A model generated the notes under the pieces. It was not told the DNA's origin and did no database searches. It saw only the letters and a list, made by a program, of their open reading frames with translations. The position numbers and the translations under genes were made by a program. From Dermatemys mawii (lineage: Eukaryota > Chordata > Testudines > Dermatemydidae): a DNA stretch of 64,000 bases. This document shows, one piece after another, positions 47,758 through 60,710 of this stretch (its first letter is position 1; each line of letters begins with the position of its first letter). Location of the stretch: the NCBI GenBank assembly GCA_007922305.1, contig ML677334.1, positions 21,405,626 to 21,469,625 of the forward strand, written 5' to 3'.

Positions 47758-49401
47758 TAGGGTGACCAAATGTCCTGTTTTTAAAGGGATCACCCTGTAT
47801 CTAAGCCCTACTGCAGGTGTCCCAACTTTCTTAAAAAATAGGCAAATTGTCTCATATTTTCTGTTTCCTCCCCATCAGTACTGGTGGGTCCTGGTGCTGG
47901 CTGGATCCCTATTTGCCAGCCACTCGCCCATCAATGGTGAGTGTGTATGTGTGTGTGTGTGTGTGTATGGGGAGGGTCTAGTGGCCAATTACGTGGGTGA
48001 GAGTACAGAGCTGGCCGTTCCCTCTGCTAGCCCTTCAGCGTAGCCACTGCCATGTGCTTGCTCTCGGCCAGCTGAGCTGGGCCCCACCCCCATCCCATTT
48101 GCAGCTGGCACTGGCTGTGCACTGTGAGCTGTGGTGGTTGGTGAGTGTGGGCAGGCACCAGGCGGCAGCCAATTACATGTTGCGTCTGCTGCCCACCCAT
48201 CGGCCCTTTATGTGCTTCCCCCCACTCCTGCTTTGCCCCTTCCCCCACCCAGCAGAGCACATCCTGCTCCCAGCACCGTTCAGAGAACCAGCCCCTGGTC
48301 GGAGCACTCAGCTCACCAACATCTTGGCCGGCGGGCTCCTTCCCTCCCACACTGCCTCTGGCTGGGCTGGCACCCTGGGAAAACCCAAGACCCTTCAGCC
48401 CAGGACGTCAGCCAGGACAAGCCGAGCCCTGCACGTGCCAACGCCCCGCACAGCACTGGCACAGGGAAGCCTCTCTGCCAAGCTCTGGAGTGGTGGTGGG
48501 GAAGTGATTTCCAGCCTATTTGTGCCCCGAACCTGCTGGCTCCACAGCACTCCCTGGGGCAAGAGCTTAGCACCCTCTTCACCCTTCTCTCCTTCCCCCA
48601 TGAGTCCTGCCCCCAGGGTGAGTAGGGCTGCTTCATCCTCTAGGCACCTTTCTCTGCTGACCACCTCTCTGGCTGGGTTCACTGAAGACTCTGCAGTCCG
48701 GTTCCCTGAACCCTGGTGCACAGTGCATCCTTAGCGCTTAACCCCTTTGTGTTTGTGCTGTAGCCAGAGGACAGAAGGCTGCTGGGTTATGTTGGTGGCC
48801 AGCAGCAGCCTGTAGGTGTTCGCTGTTTTTCAACATTGTGCGGGCAGGAAGAGACAAACTGCTTCCAGCCACAGAGGAGTGATGGGGGTAGGGGAAAAAG
48901 ATGAGTTCTGCAAAGATACAGATCAGGTCATCCCTTCTCCCCTGTGGCTGGACACAGCTCCAGTCTCTTCCCTTCTGCATAGTGCTGAAAGACTGCTGCA
49001 GGCCACATTCTGACTGTGTTGCTTCGGGAAGATGTGATGCCAGCTACCAAGAGAAGTGGGTTCATCTCAGGGCCCAGCCAGGCACGGAGGGTCGGGTTGG
49101 TTGGTCACCCCCACTGTGTGAGAGAAGTGTACAGGAGCATCTTTGTGTCAACCCTCCCTGCGTGTATGCATGTGGGAAGGTGGGGGAGGGGTGTGCCACC
49201 CCTCCCTCTGTGAACCTTAAAGCCTTAAAGATAAGAAGGCAAATAAAAAGAATCCAACAATGCAATATTCCTTTTTAACCAGGGCCCAGTCAACTTGATG
49301 TTAATTGGAACGCTTGTATGATTGATCACCTGGAAAAATTACTCGGATTCAAGAGAGTTCAGTGGCGTTCTGTATTCAGCACAGGGAAAATGGTCACCCT
49401 A
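47758..49401. mobile_element. DNA element with TAGGGTGACCA termini, 1.6 kb
   Basis: Starts tagggtgaccaaatgtcctg and ends with the inverted ggaaaatggtcaccct a. This terminus is a frequent non-autonomous DNA element in reptile genomes, usually with a GC-rich middle, as here (48000-48700). The flanking octamers ctgcaccc and ccgcacat agree at 5 of 8, compatible with an eroded hAT duplication but not proof. A (TG)n tract lies at 47941-47967. The 245-codon frame at 47997-48734 and its shadows on the other strand come from the GC-rich core. Confidence 0.6.
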
Positions 49402-51499
49402 CCGCACATGCACCAGTGAAGATCAGAACCACTGCAATGTAGTGTAGTTTTCAAATTAAAAAGGGCCCAACTGCAAACCTGGCACAAGTGAGTGAGGATT
49501 ATTTATGCAATTAGTCCCACAGATGGCAGTGGGATTACTCTTGTGAATAAGTGCTCATAGCTTACAAAAGAGTTTGTAATTGGGCTCTAAGTAGGGAAAG
49601 GGATCTAGACAGTTTCCACAGCCACATAACTATTTATTTCAAATATTATTGGATCCATTACCTGCTAATTTCCAAGCTTCTTAACATTTTAGGTATTTTT
49701 GAAGTTATGGAATTTTTGGTAAGAAAGTCTTTTTTGGGGGGTGAGGAGGAGAAGAGGTGTAAGGGTGTTGGACTCAGTTTTTTTAAAAAAATCAGGTTTA
49801 AATTCTTCTTCAAAGATATTTTTTACATAGCAATATGTTTCCAATACAAGAATTAAGTCCAACTTTCAAATGTAGCATAGATGTAGCTGCTGTCTCTGAG
49901 TCTGATCAATGTGCCTCTTCAAAGCCTGGCTGAAGATTGGGTCATTTACATGTCAGGAGCAAAGACTGACAAAGCATACTTGTTACAGATACAGGTAGTC
50001 AAAACCAAAGACACATTCAAGAGCGCCGCAATTCAGCAGGCAAGTGCACAATGACTTACAAATGCATTACTACTCTGACAAGTGACCTTATGAAAAATAA
50101 TAGCATAGTGGACTTCTACAAGTTGCTCTATTTAAATTGATCCATAACAGATTTGCTCAATTTTCAAATAAAAAGACATTTGTCTTACTCCCTCCAGCCT
50201 GGGATCTGACAGTCAAGCTGGGTCCTTTGTAGATCATGAAGCATCAGTCACAATAAATGACTTTGCAGGACGGATGTTTCCATTAGTTAGATGTGAGTAT
50301 TACAAGCAAGGAACTGCAAACCCTTATTATACAGGCAGCAGCTCTTCTACAGACAAGCAATTTGAAAGAAAAAGTGGCTTTGAATGGGTGATACGCCATT
50401 TCTTACACAGCTGAGAAACGCCCTGGTAGAATTAATGTTACAGTCTCCGAGAAGTGTATGAACCAGATGTGCATCTGTGGAAAAGAACTGGCTTTCAGAA
50501 ACTTATATTAATCTCTAGGCTATCTTCTTTTTGCAAGGAATCAGTACACTAGCAGAAAGATCAAATACATTAAAGAGAAAGAATGGGAACATTCTCAAGT
50601 AATATTTCCCCCCCAGTATATTGAATAAATTTACTTTTAGCTCAATACAACAAAAAGCATATCTATGGATGCCACTGGGGTTAGTACAAATACACCATAT
50701 TGGAAAGAAACTCTTACATAAAAGCACTCAAATATTCCACATTAATGGTCCAAACCTCCTTATTTTCCATTAGTGCTACTGGTTTGGATTTGTACTGTAG
50801 AATATTATAGTTTATAGTATATTTACATACATGTCTCACACACGGAGTTACAAAGTCCACCACATACATACATACACACATACACACACATACACACACA
50901 TATAGCAGTTTTCTGATCCTCTTCTCCATAGCCAGAATGGTAGTTTTATGGCATTGCAGTAAGATCAAGAAATGCTGGTCTTCCTATACCAACACTAGGC
51001 CTTATTACTGTTAAATGAGGGTTAAAGTGAACTCTAATTTAAGGGAAAACATTTAGGTGTAAAGTTTTTTTTCACCCTCTAGATAACAGAAAATGTGCGG
51101 TAGATAAATGAATAAAACTGAAGCCAGGGAAAAGGTAGGCTTGGTCTATGAATGTGTGAATGCTTCAGTATGAGCAATGGAGTGCTGTTCTGCAGTTAGA
51201 AGATTTTGGTTTACTCTACGTCTGTTATATACCCCAGCCCTTGGGAACACCTCAGAAAGAGGTTATGACCTGGTTTATGGATGTGGCCAGCACCCCCAGC
51301 TGAACAGGGTGCTTTAGGTGCTTAGAATCTCAAATTCACACTATTAGATTCACAGTATGAGCATCACAACAAAATGCAAGTGTGGAACTTAGGTACGTAA
51401 AATCTGTTTTCTTCTGGAGTTAACCAATACGACTGCTGAAACACACTACAGATAATGGCAGCTCTCAGCTTTGCCAAGGACCACGTTCTATCTTTAGAC
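49402..51499. other. Intronic stretch; microsatellite at 50861-50903
   Basis: 49480-49560 has 'ggattatttatgcaattagt' and 'gtgggattactcttgtgaa', an old reptile repeat arm. (CATA/CACA)n at 50861-50903. No exon. Confidence 0.45.
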
Positions 51500-54380
51500 A
51501 TGTACAGAAAATCTGAAGGCAGTCAAAGGACAGCCTTGGGTCGTAAAGACCCAACTCCGGTATATGTTGTCCACTTCAAATCCTCTACTGGCATCGCAGA
51601 AACTTGGTGAGATAAATCTCATGACTGGAATATTGGTATAGAAGGGTTTAGTTTTTTCTGGACAGGGCAAAAAGGAAGACATGCTGCATTACACATCAAG
51701 ATAATACATTAATTTGTTCTGAGGTCCAAAAAGTGATGAAAGTAAAACCAGTTGAAAGTCTCTGGGTAAAGGTAAAAAGGGAGAAGTCAGGGATGACATC
51801 ATGATATGGGTCTACTATAGACCACCAAATCAGGAGGTGGTGGCAGCGGTGGCGGCATTTCCAGAACAAATAACTGAAATATCCAAAACAAAAGACACAG
51901 TAATAATGGGAGACTTTAGCCAGACATCTGTTGGAAAAGCAATATGGCAAAACACAAAATGTCCAATAAATTCCTGGCATGTCTGGGGACAACTTCTTGT
52001 TTCAGAAGGTGGAGGAAGTAACCAGAGGGTCAGCCATTTTACAGTGCACTCTAAAACGAAGGAATTGATTGTGAATCTGAAGGTGGGAGGCAGTTTGGAT
52101 GAAAGTGACCATGAAATTATAGGCTTCACAAGTCTAAGGAAAGGATGAAGTGAGAGCAGAAAAATAAGTACAATGGACTTCAAAAAGGCAGACTTTAACA
52201 CGTACTTCCCAGGGTACAAAGATCCCAAGGGAAGAAAATCTATCAGATAAAGTTCAGGAGAGCTGGCAGTTTTCTCAAGGAGACAATATTTAAGGCATAA
52301 CAGTAAACTATCCTGATCCAAAGGAAAGATAGGAAGAATAGTAAGAGGCCAATGTGGTTTGATCAGGAGCTCTTTAATGACGTGAAAAATCAAAAAGGCA
52401 TCCTACAAAAGGTGGAGACATGGATGGATTGCCAAGGAAAAGTACAAAAAGAACACCACAAGCATGCAGGAACAAAAATCAAAAAGGCTAAGGCACAAAA
52501 TGACTTCTAGCAAGGGACAAAAGGCAATAAGAAAAGTTTATATAAATACAGTAGGAGCAAGAGAAAGATGAAGGGGAAGCCACTACTTAATGGGGAAGGA
52601 GAGCTAATAACTGTGGTGAATTAATAATAATTAGTGGGGAAGGAGAGCTAATAACTGTTTGATGTCTGCATCAAGAAGTTTGAAATCTTTAATGTCCATT
52701 TTGTGTCAGCCTTCACTAAAAACATTTGTGACCAGATGCTTAGCACAATTAATATTAACCACAAGAGGGAAGAAATAGAAACCAGAGTAAGGAAAGAACA
52801 GATTCATAGAATCACAAGGTTAGTTAGGATGGACCACAAGAGTCAGAGAAATTAGTAAATTACTTAGATAATTATATTGGGCAAATTAAAAATATTCAAA
52901 ATATTTAAGTAAATTAGATGTATTCAAGTCAGCAGGGCCTGATAAAGTTCACCAAAGGACACTTAAGGAATTAGCTGAAAAAAATCTGAACTGTTAGCAA
53001 TTATCTTCAAGAACTCATGGAGGACCAGTGAGGCACTCGAGGATCAGAGGAGGGCAAACATAGTATCTATCTTTAAAGAGGGGGAACAAAGAGGACCTGG
53101 AAAATTGTAGCCTAATTTTGATATCTGGAAAGATAATGGAACAAATTATTAACCAATTTGTAAGTACCTAGAGGATAATAGAGTGATAAATAACAGCCAA
53201 CACAGATTTGTCAAGAACAAATCATGTCAAAACAACTTAATTTCCTTCTTTGACAGAGTTACTGGTCCAGTGTATGATAGGAAGCAGTAGATGTGATTTA
53301 TCTGGATATTAGCCAATCTTTTGAGACAGTCCCACATGACAGTCTCATAAGCAAACTAGGGAGATGTGGTCTAGATGTAATTTCTATAAAGTGAGTGCAC
53401 AACTGGTTGAAAATATGAATTCAAAGTCTAGTTATCTATGTTTCACTGTCAAAGTGAAAGGATATACATAATGGGATGCCCGTAGAGCTCTGTCCACCGG
53501 TCTGGTACTAATCAATATTTTCATTAATGACTTGCATACTAGGGTGAAGAGTATACTTCTGACACTAAACTGGGAGTAGTGGCAAGCACTTTGGAGGACA
53601 GGATTAGAATTCAAAAGGACCTTGGTTAAATTGGAGAATTGGTCTAAAATCAACAAATGAAATTCAATAAAGACAAATGCAGATTACTATACTTAGGAAG
53701 GTAAAATCAAATGCACAAATACAAAATGGGCAATAAATAGCAAGGCTGTAGTACTGGTGAACAGGATTTCAGGGCTACAGTGAATCACACACTGAATGTA
53801 AGCCAGTAACATGATGAAGTTGCCAAAAAGGCTCATAGTATTTTCTAGGGTGCATTTACAGGAGAGTCATATCTATGACACAAAAGACAATTGTTCCACT
53901 CCACTTGGCACTGGTGAGGCCTCACCTGGAGAACAGTGTTTACATTTGGGCCCCACATGTCAAGAAAGATACCGACAAATTGGAGAAAATCCAGAGAAAA
54001 GCAGCAAAAATAATAAAAGATGTAGAGAGTCTGAACTGTGAGGGAAGGTTAAAGAAACTGGGTGTGTTTGGTCTTCAGAAAAGAAGACAGAGCAGAAGGA
54101 GATACCAAATTTGTTAAGGACTCTTATAAAAAGGAATGTGATCAACTGTCCTCCACATCCATTTAAGGTAGGACAAGAGATAATTGGCTTAATCTGCAGC
54201 AAGGAAGATACAGCTTATATATTAGGAAAAACTACCATATAGCTAGGAAGTTAAGTCCTGGAATACCAAGGGAGACTGTGGAATCCTTTCAGGGATGGTC
54301 TAGGGACAGTTGGTCTTGCCTCAGCATCAGGGATGGCTAGATGACCTTTTGAGGTCCTTTTCAGCCCTACATTTCTATGA
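51500..54380 (+). mobile_element. CR1-type LINE, 2.9 kb, degenerate
   Basis: The + strand carries the remains of CR1 ORF2 in order. Endonuclease: SHDWNIGIEGF (about 51620), WVYYRPPNQE (51806), MGDF (51906) and SDHEIIGF (52105). Reverse transcriptase: GPDKVHQRTLKELAEK (52940), then VIYLDISQSFETVPHDSLIS (about 53290) with the first catalytic Asp. Then the C-terminal block NSIKTNADYY(T) and 'ctcacctggagaacagtgtt' typical of CR1 3' ends, finishing 'ccctacatttctatga'. Many stops and shifts; the catalytic YADD box is not visible. It is 5' truncated and inactive. A separate CR1 tail fragment is inserted at 52801. Confidence 0.85.
52801..52852 (-). mobile_element. CR1 tail fragment nested in the CR1 LINE
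   Basis: 'attcatagaatcacaaggtt' followed by 'agttaggatggaccacaag' is the reverse complement of a CR1 3' terminus (ending tctatgaat), opposite to the surrounding LINE. It marks a second, later insertion. Confidence 0.6.
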
Positions 54381-56280
54381 ACACTGAGATGAGAGCACTG
54401 GATGACCCTTCTGCGAAAGTCCTTTTATGCAAGGTATCCCAGTTTCATTCAGGAAAGCCAGCCCACACAGAAATGCTGAGCATAGGGCACAACAGAATTT
54501 GTTCTGAGGTCTGGGATTTAATACTGTCACTAAAGTAGAGTCCACTACTGAACTTACCTCCCACTGCTAAACTAAGACACGGTACCTAAAGATCTATTTT
54601 AACAACCACCACCAAAATCTACCCTTTCACACCTGCAGGTTAATTAGCTCAATCTGATTTCATAAACAGAGGTAAAATTACATGAGCACCAGAATTTCTG
54701 CCCTAGCACATATTTCAATAAGCCTCCTGGGAACAAAGTCAGAACAATCATTCTGAATGCTATCTACCTCTCTATTTATCTCCATCTAGAAATGGAGGCC
54801 ACTCCCCTGTACCTCCAAACCACTCCACCTTCCCTTTTTCACTCACCCCCTGCAACCTACTTCTAAGCTCCAAGGACGGGAATGTTTACTTTAAAGCAAT
54901 CAATTGTCTAGGAGGCTTCAAGATGCACAAGCATTTTCCTGAGACAGTACAGCTATGAGAAACTTAAAAGCACCAGTTTAGCTCCATCACTCTCGCTCCT
55001 CTTTAAGACGACACCATGTATAAGAGCCAAAATTTGAGGCCTATAAGGAGATTGTCATTAGATCAGTGACCATAACGATTATACAGTATACAATAAAACT
55101 GCACTGACATGAAAAGCTCTTTTCCTGGCCACTTACAAAGAAGGTGGGCATGTACTAAGATCTAATGTTTAAAAGATGCATTTGACATTTTATATATGGG
55201 AACTTGGCAGCGACAAGAAATGTTTACATGCCATATGAGCTTTTACCTATTCTGCTAGCCACTTAAAATCCATGCAAGTCTCTGCCTTGTCCTTACTTCT
55301 AAAATTATATGCTCTTTAAAGGCCTTGAACACAAATTAGTTGAGGACACAGACTGTACAGGTATAAACTAATACATCCTAAATTTAAAATGTTCAGTGAC
55401 AATGGACACAAAATATTCCAATTCAAAGCCTTAGTTGAAACCTGCACACTTGAGCATGTGGCCTTTTCCTTCAGTACAGACTCTTGCCACCATTACCAGT
55501 CCTGCCAACTCAAAAATTGTGAGTCAGACCAAAATCATGGGATGCGAGTTCCCTCAACCCCCAAAACTGTACTGTGTATGTTTGGTCTATCTTTTGATTT
55601 TTGAACTCCGTCTTGCCCACCCCCAATGTGTGCATGACAGCTCGTGTCGCCAATGCGCTCACATTTACTGGGTAAGGCGATTTTGGCTGGTGCTGCAGGA
55701 GCCTGGCTCCCCCACCATCCCCATCTGCTCATTCCCTGCCCAGCAATTAATTTTGCACCTACTCTGCTCCCACCTCCATAATTCACTCCCCCACCAGCCC
55801 ATCCATTCCGCTATCCCCTCCCCAGCCTCAGTTCTGCTCCTCCGGGGGCTCTTCACTCTCCCTCCCAGATCGCAACAGAGGCCCTTCTCCCTTCTTCCAG
55901 GCTGGGGGAGGCAGCTCCATGGGCTCTTCACCCCCACTCACCATTCTTAGGTTGGGTGCTGCAGGGAGGAAGGGGGAAAGAGTAGAAGCACCATCCTGTC
56001 CTCACTGCTCACAGGGGGTGAGATGAGCAGAGCCACTCTGAATTCCTGAGCTCTTCAGGTCCATTGTCCCCACTGCCTCCTGTGAGGATGGCTTTGGGTT
56101 GCTATAGAGAGCAGTGAGAGCGTTGCCCACAGCCGCTCTGATTGGTTATTCTACCTCAGGAGGCAGGCAAGTAGGGCAGGCAGCCCAACAGAGGGCTCAA
56201 ATTCGTGAGAGGAGCTTCTGTCATTATCCCGAGACCGACTCCAGCCCCATCCAAAATCATGTCACTTGTTGAAGATCATT
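54381..56280. other. Intronic stretch; GC-rich block 55620-56200
   Basis: From 55497, 'cagtcctgccaactcaaaaa' resembles the terminus of the MITE at 57596, and the GC-rich block that follows yields overlapping frames on both strands (55435-55950 +, 55665-55937 -) that look like chance. The right end of any element here is not clear. Confidence 0.4.
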
Positions 56281-56284
56281 AGAG

Positions 56285-56760
56285 TCAACAACATTGCAGT
56301 GATTACTCATGTATTTGTCACCTCCACACTAGGTAACTGCAGAGTGCTTTGCATTCAGAGACGAGCTGGAAACTGAAGCTGGTGCAAATACAGCACGTCA
56401 TGTATTGGTGCATTATGCAGAGTACAACTCTGATGCTCCATAACTTCCACTGGCTGTCAACACATTTCTGGGTGGAATTCAAGGTGTTTATTTGAACCTA
56501 TAAAGCCAGTACGTTTTGGAACTGGCTCTCTCAAAGACCAGCTCTTCTCCTGGGACACCGCCCCAGTCGCTATCAGTGCAGGTGCTCAAGCACAAGCCCC
56601 TTTGAATTCAAAAAGACAGAGGGCTGCTAGCAGCACATTCTTAGCAAGGATCTTCTGTTCTGGAATTTGTCTCCCTTCACTGTCTGCCAGAGCCTAGTTT
56701 TATGACCCCTGTGGGCATGCTGCAAAGCACTATTCCTCCACCCCCCACGGGGGTGTCCTG
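56285..56760 (+). mobile_element. LINE reverse-transcriptase 3' remnant
   Basis: Across 56320-56660 the + frames give GNCRVLCIQ, then LHWLSTHFWVEFKVFI and TYKA, then FEFKKTEGC and LLFWNLSPF. This is the conserved C-terminal order of L2/CR1/Rex-type LINE proteins (DYCNALY...LHWLPV..RI.FKVL..TYKAL...GRAFS...P.LWNSLP). Stops and shifts are frequent. Clade not resolved. Confidence 0.55.
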
Positions 56761-57595
56761 GGAAGGCTGTGGGCTGAACAGCTAGTGAGAAGATGGGACA
56801 GATGAACGAGAGACAGGAAGTTCAGACATTGTTTCCCAATCTTCAGGTGGCTCATAGGTCAAGGAGACTTCACCAGGGCCAATCTGCTGTTTACTTCTCA
56901 GGGCCGCATGGTTGGGAAAACATGCTGACCAAGAGCTCTATGACAGGAACTCTGCAGTCCCTACAGAATCATGATGTGGTCAGAAGGGGGCAAATCGCAG
57001 ATGACGTTCCATCTCCTTTTTCCCTGGAAATCTTGACCCACTATTCCTGTAACTCACTCTCCCACTCCTCTTCTCCAATCCTGGACACATGACCTATTCC
57101 ATGCCCACGATGCAGTCATGGAGCTGAACTCCAGCCACCACACTCATAGTAGACATTCGTACTGAAGCTTTGGGCTTTCACGGATGTAGGCCTTCATCCA
57201 AAACTTTTCGGGGAGCCCAGTTTTACTTGAAACAACTCAGTCAATGATATGATGTGTTTCATGTGGCAATTACTGTGATGGGCATTCTTCACAATGGACA
57301 CTTCTATTAACAGGCTTTATATTACGGAATATTGTTTCATTTAAATACTGTAAAACAATTAGTATTATGGATAGGCTCTGTAAAATATCAAATAAATGTT
57401 AGAGAGTTATATTCTCAGCTACTCTCACTGGAGAAGTAATGTTCACCAGATTGTTTTCTGCAGACATCCTGTCACAGTATTAGCTTGAATCTGTGAGTCA
57501 TATGACAAATACAAATGCAATTCACAGGGTGGTTTTGGCTTTTTTTTGACGCTTTTTATTCCTTTCACATATTTGATTAGTCATTTGGAGCTAAC
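56761..57595. other. Intronic stretch without recognised gene
   Basis: The + frame 56793-57092 has no recognisable domain. Nothing else seen. Confidence 0.45.
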
Positions 57596-57889
57596 TAGTG
57601 CCAGCTCTCACAATTTTAAGTCTTGCAATATCTGTTATTTTTCTAAAGGTCCGAGTTCCTGGAATCAGATTATTATGTGATAATCTCATCTTTCATTAAA
57701 AATAAAGTTTCTAGCTATCATGGTTGCAGAGAAAAGCTTGAAAACATGAATCTGACAGGCTCCAGCACCAGAAGGTAAATAAAAAAATTCCGTAAAGAAT
57801 TATTTTTAGAATCTCGTGATTTTTAAGCCAGTCATGTGATTCTGGAAGATCAGCTCATGATTTCTGAAAGCATGAAGTTGGCAATACTG
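57596..57889. repeat. MITE with CAGTATTGCCAACT-type ends
   Basis: Left 'gtgccagctctcacaatttt', right inverted 'catgaagttggcaatactg'. The middle carries 'ttaaaaataaagtttctagc' and 'gcagagaaaagcttgaaaac', words constant in this reptile/bird repeat family. Target duplication not clear. Confidence 0.6.
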
Positions 57890-58450
57890 TAGCAGGAAGC
57901 TGGAAATGTTTATCAGCTGTATTGATCTACTTACTAAGTACAGTATGAATACAATGAAACAATACAAATGCCAACAACTGAAATATTAAGGGCAATTAAA
58001 CTGCCTACCATCAGAATTGCAGTTGGGTGACTAACAAAAATCTAATTCTCCCTCTACTTATTTCACTCTTTGTTCTGTTACACCTACATAACTGACCACC
58101 TACATTAACTGCATAACTTAATGTACCTGCATAACTGACCAGTTCACAGCCATATTTTTAGTAGGACCTCAAAAGTCTGTAGGGGGACAATGTTTGTTTC
58201 CCTCTGAGATTCCAGCTCTAGCCAGGAGCACTTTTTATTTTACAGTTGATTAATTCTGAAAGCCAACCAGTGAAATAAGCAGAACAGCATTTAAAAACAA
58301 AGTCAAGCCAAATCCTAAATAAGCTTTCTGGATGTATGTGTAAACAAACAGTTATCACAAACAGAATGCACCTGTGGATTTTACTTAACTGGGCTTTTAG
58401 TACAGCTGTTTCATTGGTCCAACAAATGACAAATTACTGTTGAAACAAAT
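57890..58450. other. Intronic stretch without recognised gene
   Basis: AT-rich intron. A short tandem duplication of 'acctacataactgacca' appears around 58082-58142. Confidence 0.5.
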
Positions 58451-58458
58451 CACTAGTA

Positions 58459-58769
58459 CAGGGTTCGGCAACCTTTCAGAAGTGGGGTGCTGAGTCTTCA
58501 TTTATTCACTCCAGTTTAAGGTTTCGCGTGCCAGTAATACATTTTAACAGTTTTAGAAGGTCTCTTTCTATAAGTCTATACTATAGAACTAAACTAGTGT
58601 TGTATGTAAAGTAAATGCAGTTTTTAAAATGTTTAAGAAGCTTCATTTAAAATTAAATTAAAATGCAGAGTCCCCCAGATCAGTGGCCAGGCCCTGGGCA
58701 GTGTGAGTGCCACTGAAAATCAGCTCGCATGCCGTCTTTGGCACCTGTGCCATAGGTTGCTTACCCCTG
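58459..58769. mobile_element. hAT MITE, 311 bp
   Basis: Begins cagggttcggcaacctttca and ends with inverted aggttgcttacccctg. Perfect 8-bp duplication cactagta at 58451-58458 and 58770-58777. Non-coding. Confidence 0.92.
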
Positions 58770-58777
58770 CACTAGTA

Positions 58778-60411
58778 CATGAAGAATACCTGAAGAAAAT
58801 AGGCTGCAAATAATCAAATTATTTTTCAAAATACACGAGTAACTAGTTACCATAATCATTTTCAGACTATTTGGACCTCATCCAGGCTTTTTGTTTTTGT
58901 TCAGATAGATTTCTTAAAGCATACATATGTGAAAAAAGGAGGGACTGTATCGAAGGTAGATAAAACAGCAGGATTATGATTGAGCATGGAATTAGAAACA
59001 CTACTGTGCCTCTATACTACTTTGCATTTCACACACCATGTCAAATTATTTTGTATACATTAACTCCCAACATATTAAGTCATATTATCCCCAATTTTGC
59101 AGATGAGGAAATTAAGAGAGTGAGACAGTAGCAGAGTTGGAACCAGAACTCTGGACTCCCAACACCCAGGTCTATACTCTGACCACCACCACCACTTCAT
59201 TCTGGAGAACTGACAACTAGGTTAATGGAAAAAACAGATATAACCATAGCTGACAAATTACAGAACCTGGGGAAGGACACTCGTGGCTCATATGGGGGCA
59301 GACACTCCATCAAAACTAAGTGATATTGGCTGATCAGCATGCCAGAGAGCCCTTAAAAGTTTATTTTAAATTGTTAGATTACACAGAGGCACAACGCATT
59401 GAAGTATGCGGTCACTGAATTAAATAAGCCACAAAGTTTGATTGCAAGAACCACTTCCAAGGAGTTTGATTAGGATCTGAGTTTAGATACAAGCTGCCAA
59501 GCCACTGAAAAACTATACAGGCACAAAAAAGAAAATATGAAAACTGATATACATTATAACCTCACCACAACTGCCAACAAGCAACACCAGAAGGCTTTCA
59601 TCTCCTTGACTTTGCTTTGAACTCATCTCCATCCGCGCTTGCAGCACCATTGCACAGCCAAGATCTCAGCTAGATACCATGGCCTTTTCTATAATAGCAA
59701 CAGCTGGATCCCTAATTCACTAGTGGTGCAGTTCAGCCTGTGGCAGCTACAGTGGGAGTTGTAGAGATGACAGTGGTAAGAAGATCCTGAGTCCTGTCTA
59801 CACCAGAGTTTCCACTATTGGTACCACAGATGAAGCTGCAGGAGTACTGATTGGAAAGTTTCATTTCCCCTCCCCCCACATCAAGAACTGTCTATTTAGA
59901 AAAACAAACTAAAATATGAAGTACAGAGTGTAAATTGAAGCATCAGAATAACCCACATATAAAGAGGTGTTGCCCTCAAACTAAGCAGGTTTGCCATTCT
60001 TCAAAGAAGTCTGTACTTAAGATGCGCTATACAAGATTACAAGCAAATAGGATATTATAGGAGAGGAAGAATGTGCTGGCAGAACAGAGCATGGAGCTGC
60101 ATAGGGAGTTTGGCTGTCAACAGTAGAGACTGTTTGGAATAAAGAAAAGCAGTGCTAAATGTTTGCTTCTGCCAAGGAAGTCTGACCCTTGTTTTGGGGA
60201 GAGAAATTTAAGTAGATCCAACAAATTAACAAAGCTTCAAATTATATCGTACTTAGTGGCTGCAAAAGCAACTTAGATTATATTTATTGCTTAGAATCTG
60301 CCAGTGCTTGGTCTACAAAACTTATTTTATTATTAGTAGTGAGAACCGCTAACATGCTGGAAAGGCTGCACCAGGAGTAATAATCATAACTTTAGCAGGG
60401 TTCAATCAAAT
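58778..60411. other. Intronic stretch with an ancient MIR-like SINE near 59030-59200
   Basis: 'ccccaattttgcagatgagg' followed by 'gcagagttggaaccagaac' and 'ctggactcccaacacccagg' is the conserved body and tail of MIR-type SINEs shared by amniotes, on the + strand. The remainder is unrecognised intron. Confidence 0.55.
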
Positions 60412-60710
60412 GAGGGGTGGGCAAACTTTCTGCCCTAAGGGCCACATCGGGGTTCCAAAACTGTATGGAGGGTCAGATAGGGAAGGCTGTGCCTCCCCCA
60501 AACAGCCTGGCCCCTTTCCCCATCCACTCCCTCCCACTTCCTGACTGCCCCTTTAAGAACTCCCAACCCACTCAACCCCTGTCTTGGGCTCCTTGTCCCC
60601 ATCCCCTCCCAGGATTCCCCGCCAGTAACCACCCCACCCCATTCCCTGACTGCCCATCCCCTATCCACACCCCCAACTTCTGACAGGCCCCCTGGGAATC
60701 CCACTCTCAT
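60412..60710 (+). mobile_element. hAT element fragment, left end only
   Basis: Starts gaggggtgggcaaactttct and follows the 40880 copy closely ('gggccacatcggggt', 'gtatggagg', 'gggaaggctgtgcctcc'). It stops at about 60710 in unrelated sequence, so the right end is lost. The C-rich frames 60417-60683 and 60435-60896 are not genes. Confidence 0.75.

Noticed and set aside
47997..48734. 245-codon + frame and its minus-strand shadows
   Set aside because: They sit in the GC-rich core of the TAGGGTGACCA element; no domain, no splice sites, and equally long frames on both strands.
50861..50903. Regular short repeats suggesting a CRISPR-like array
   Set aside because: A simple dinucleotide/tetranucleotide microsatellite in vertebrate intron; no spacers.
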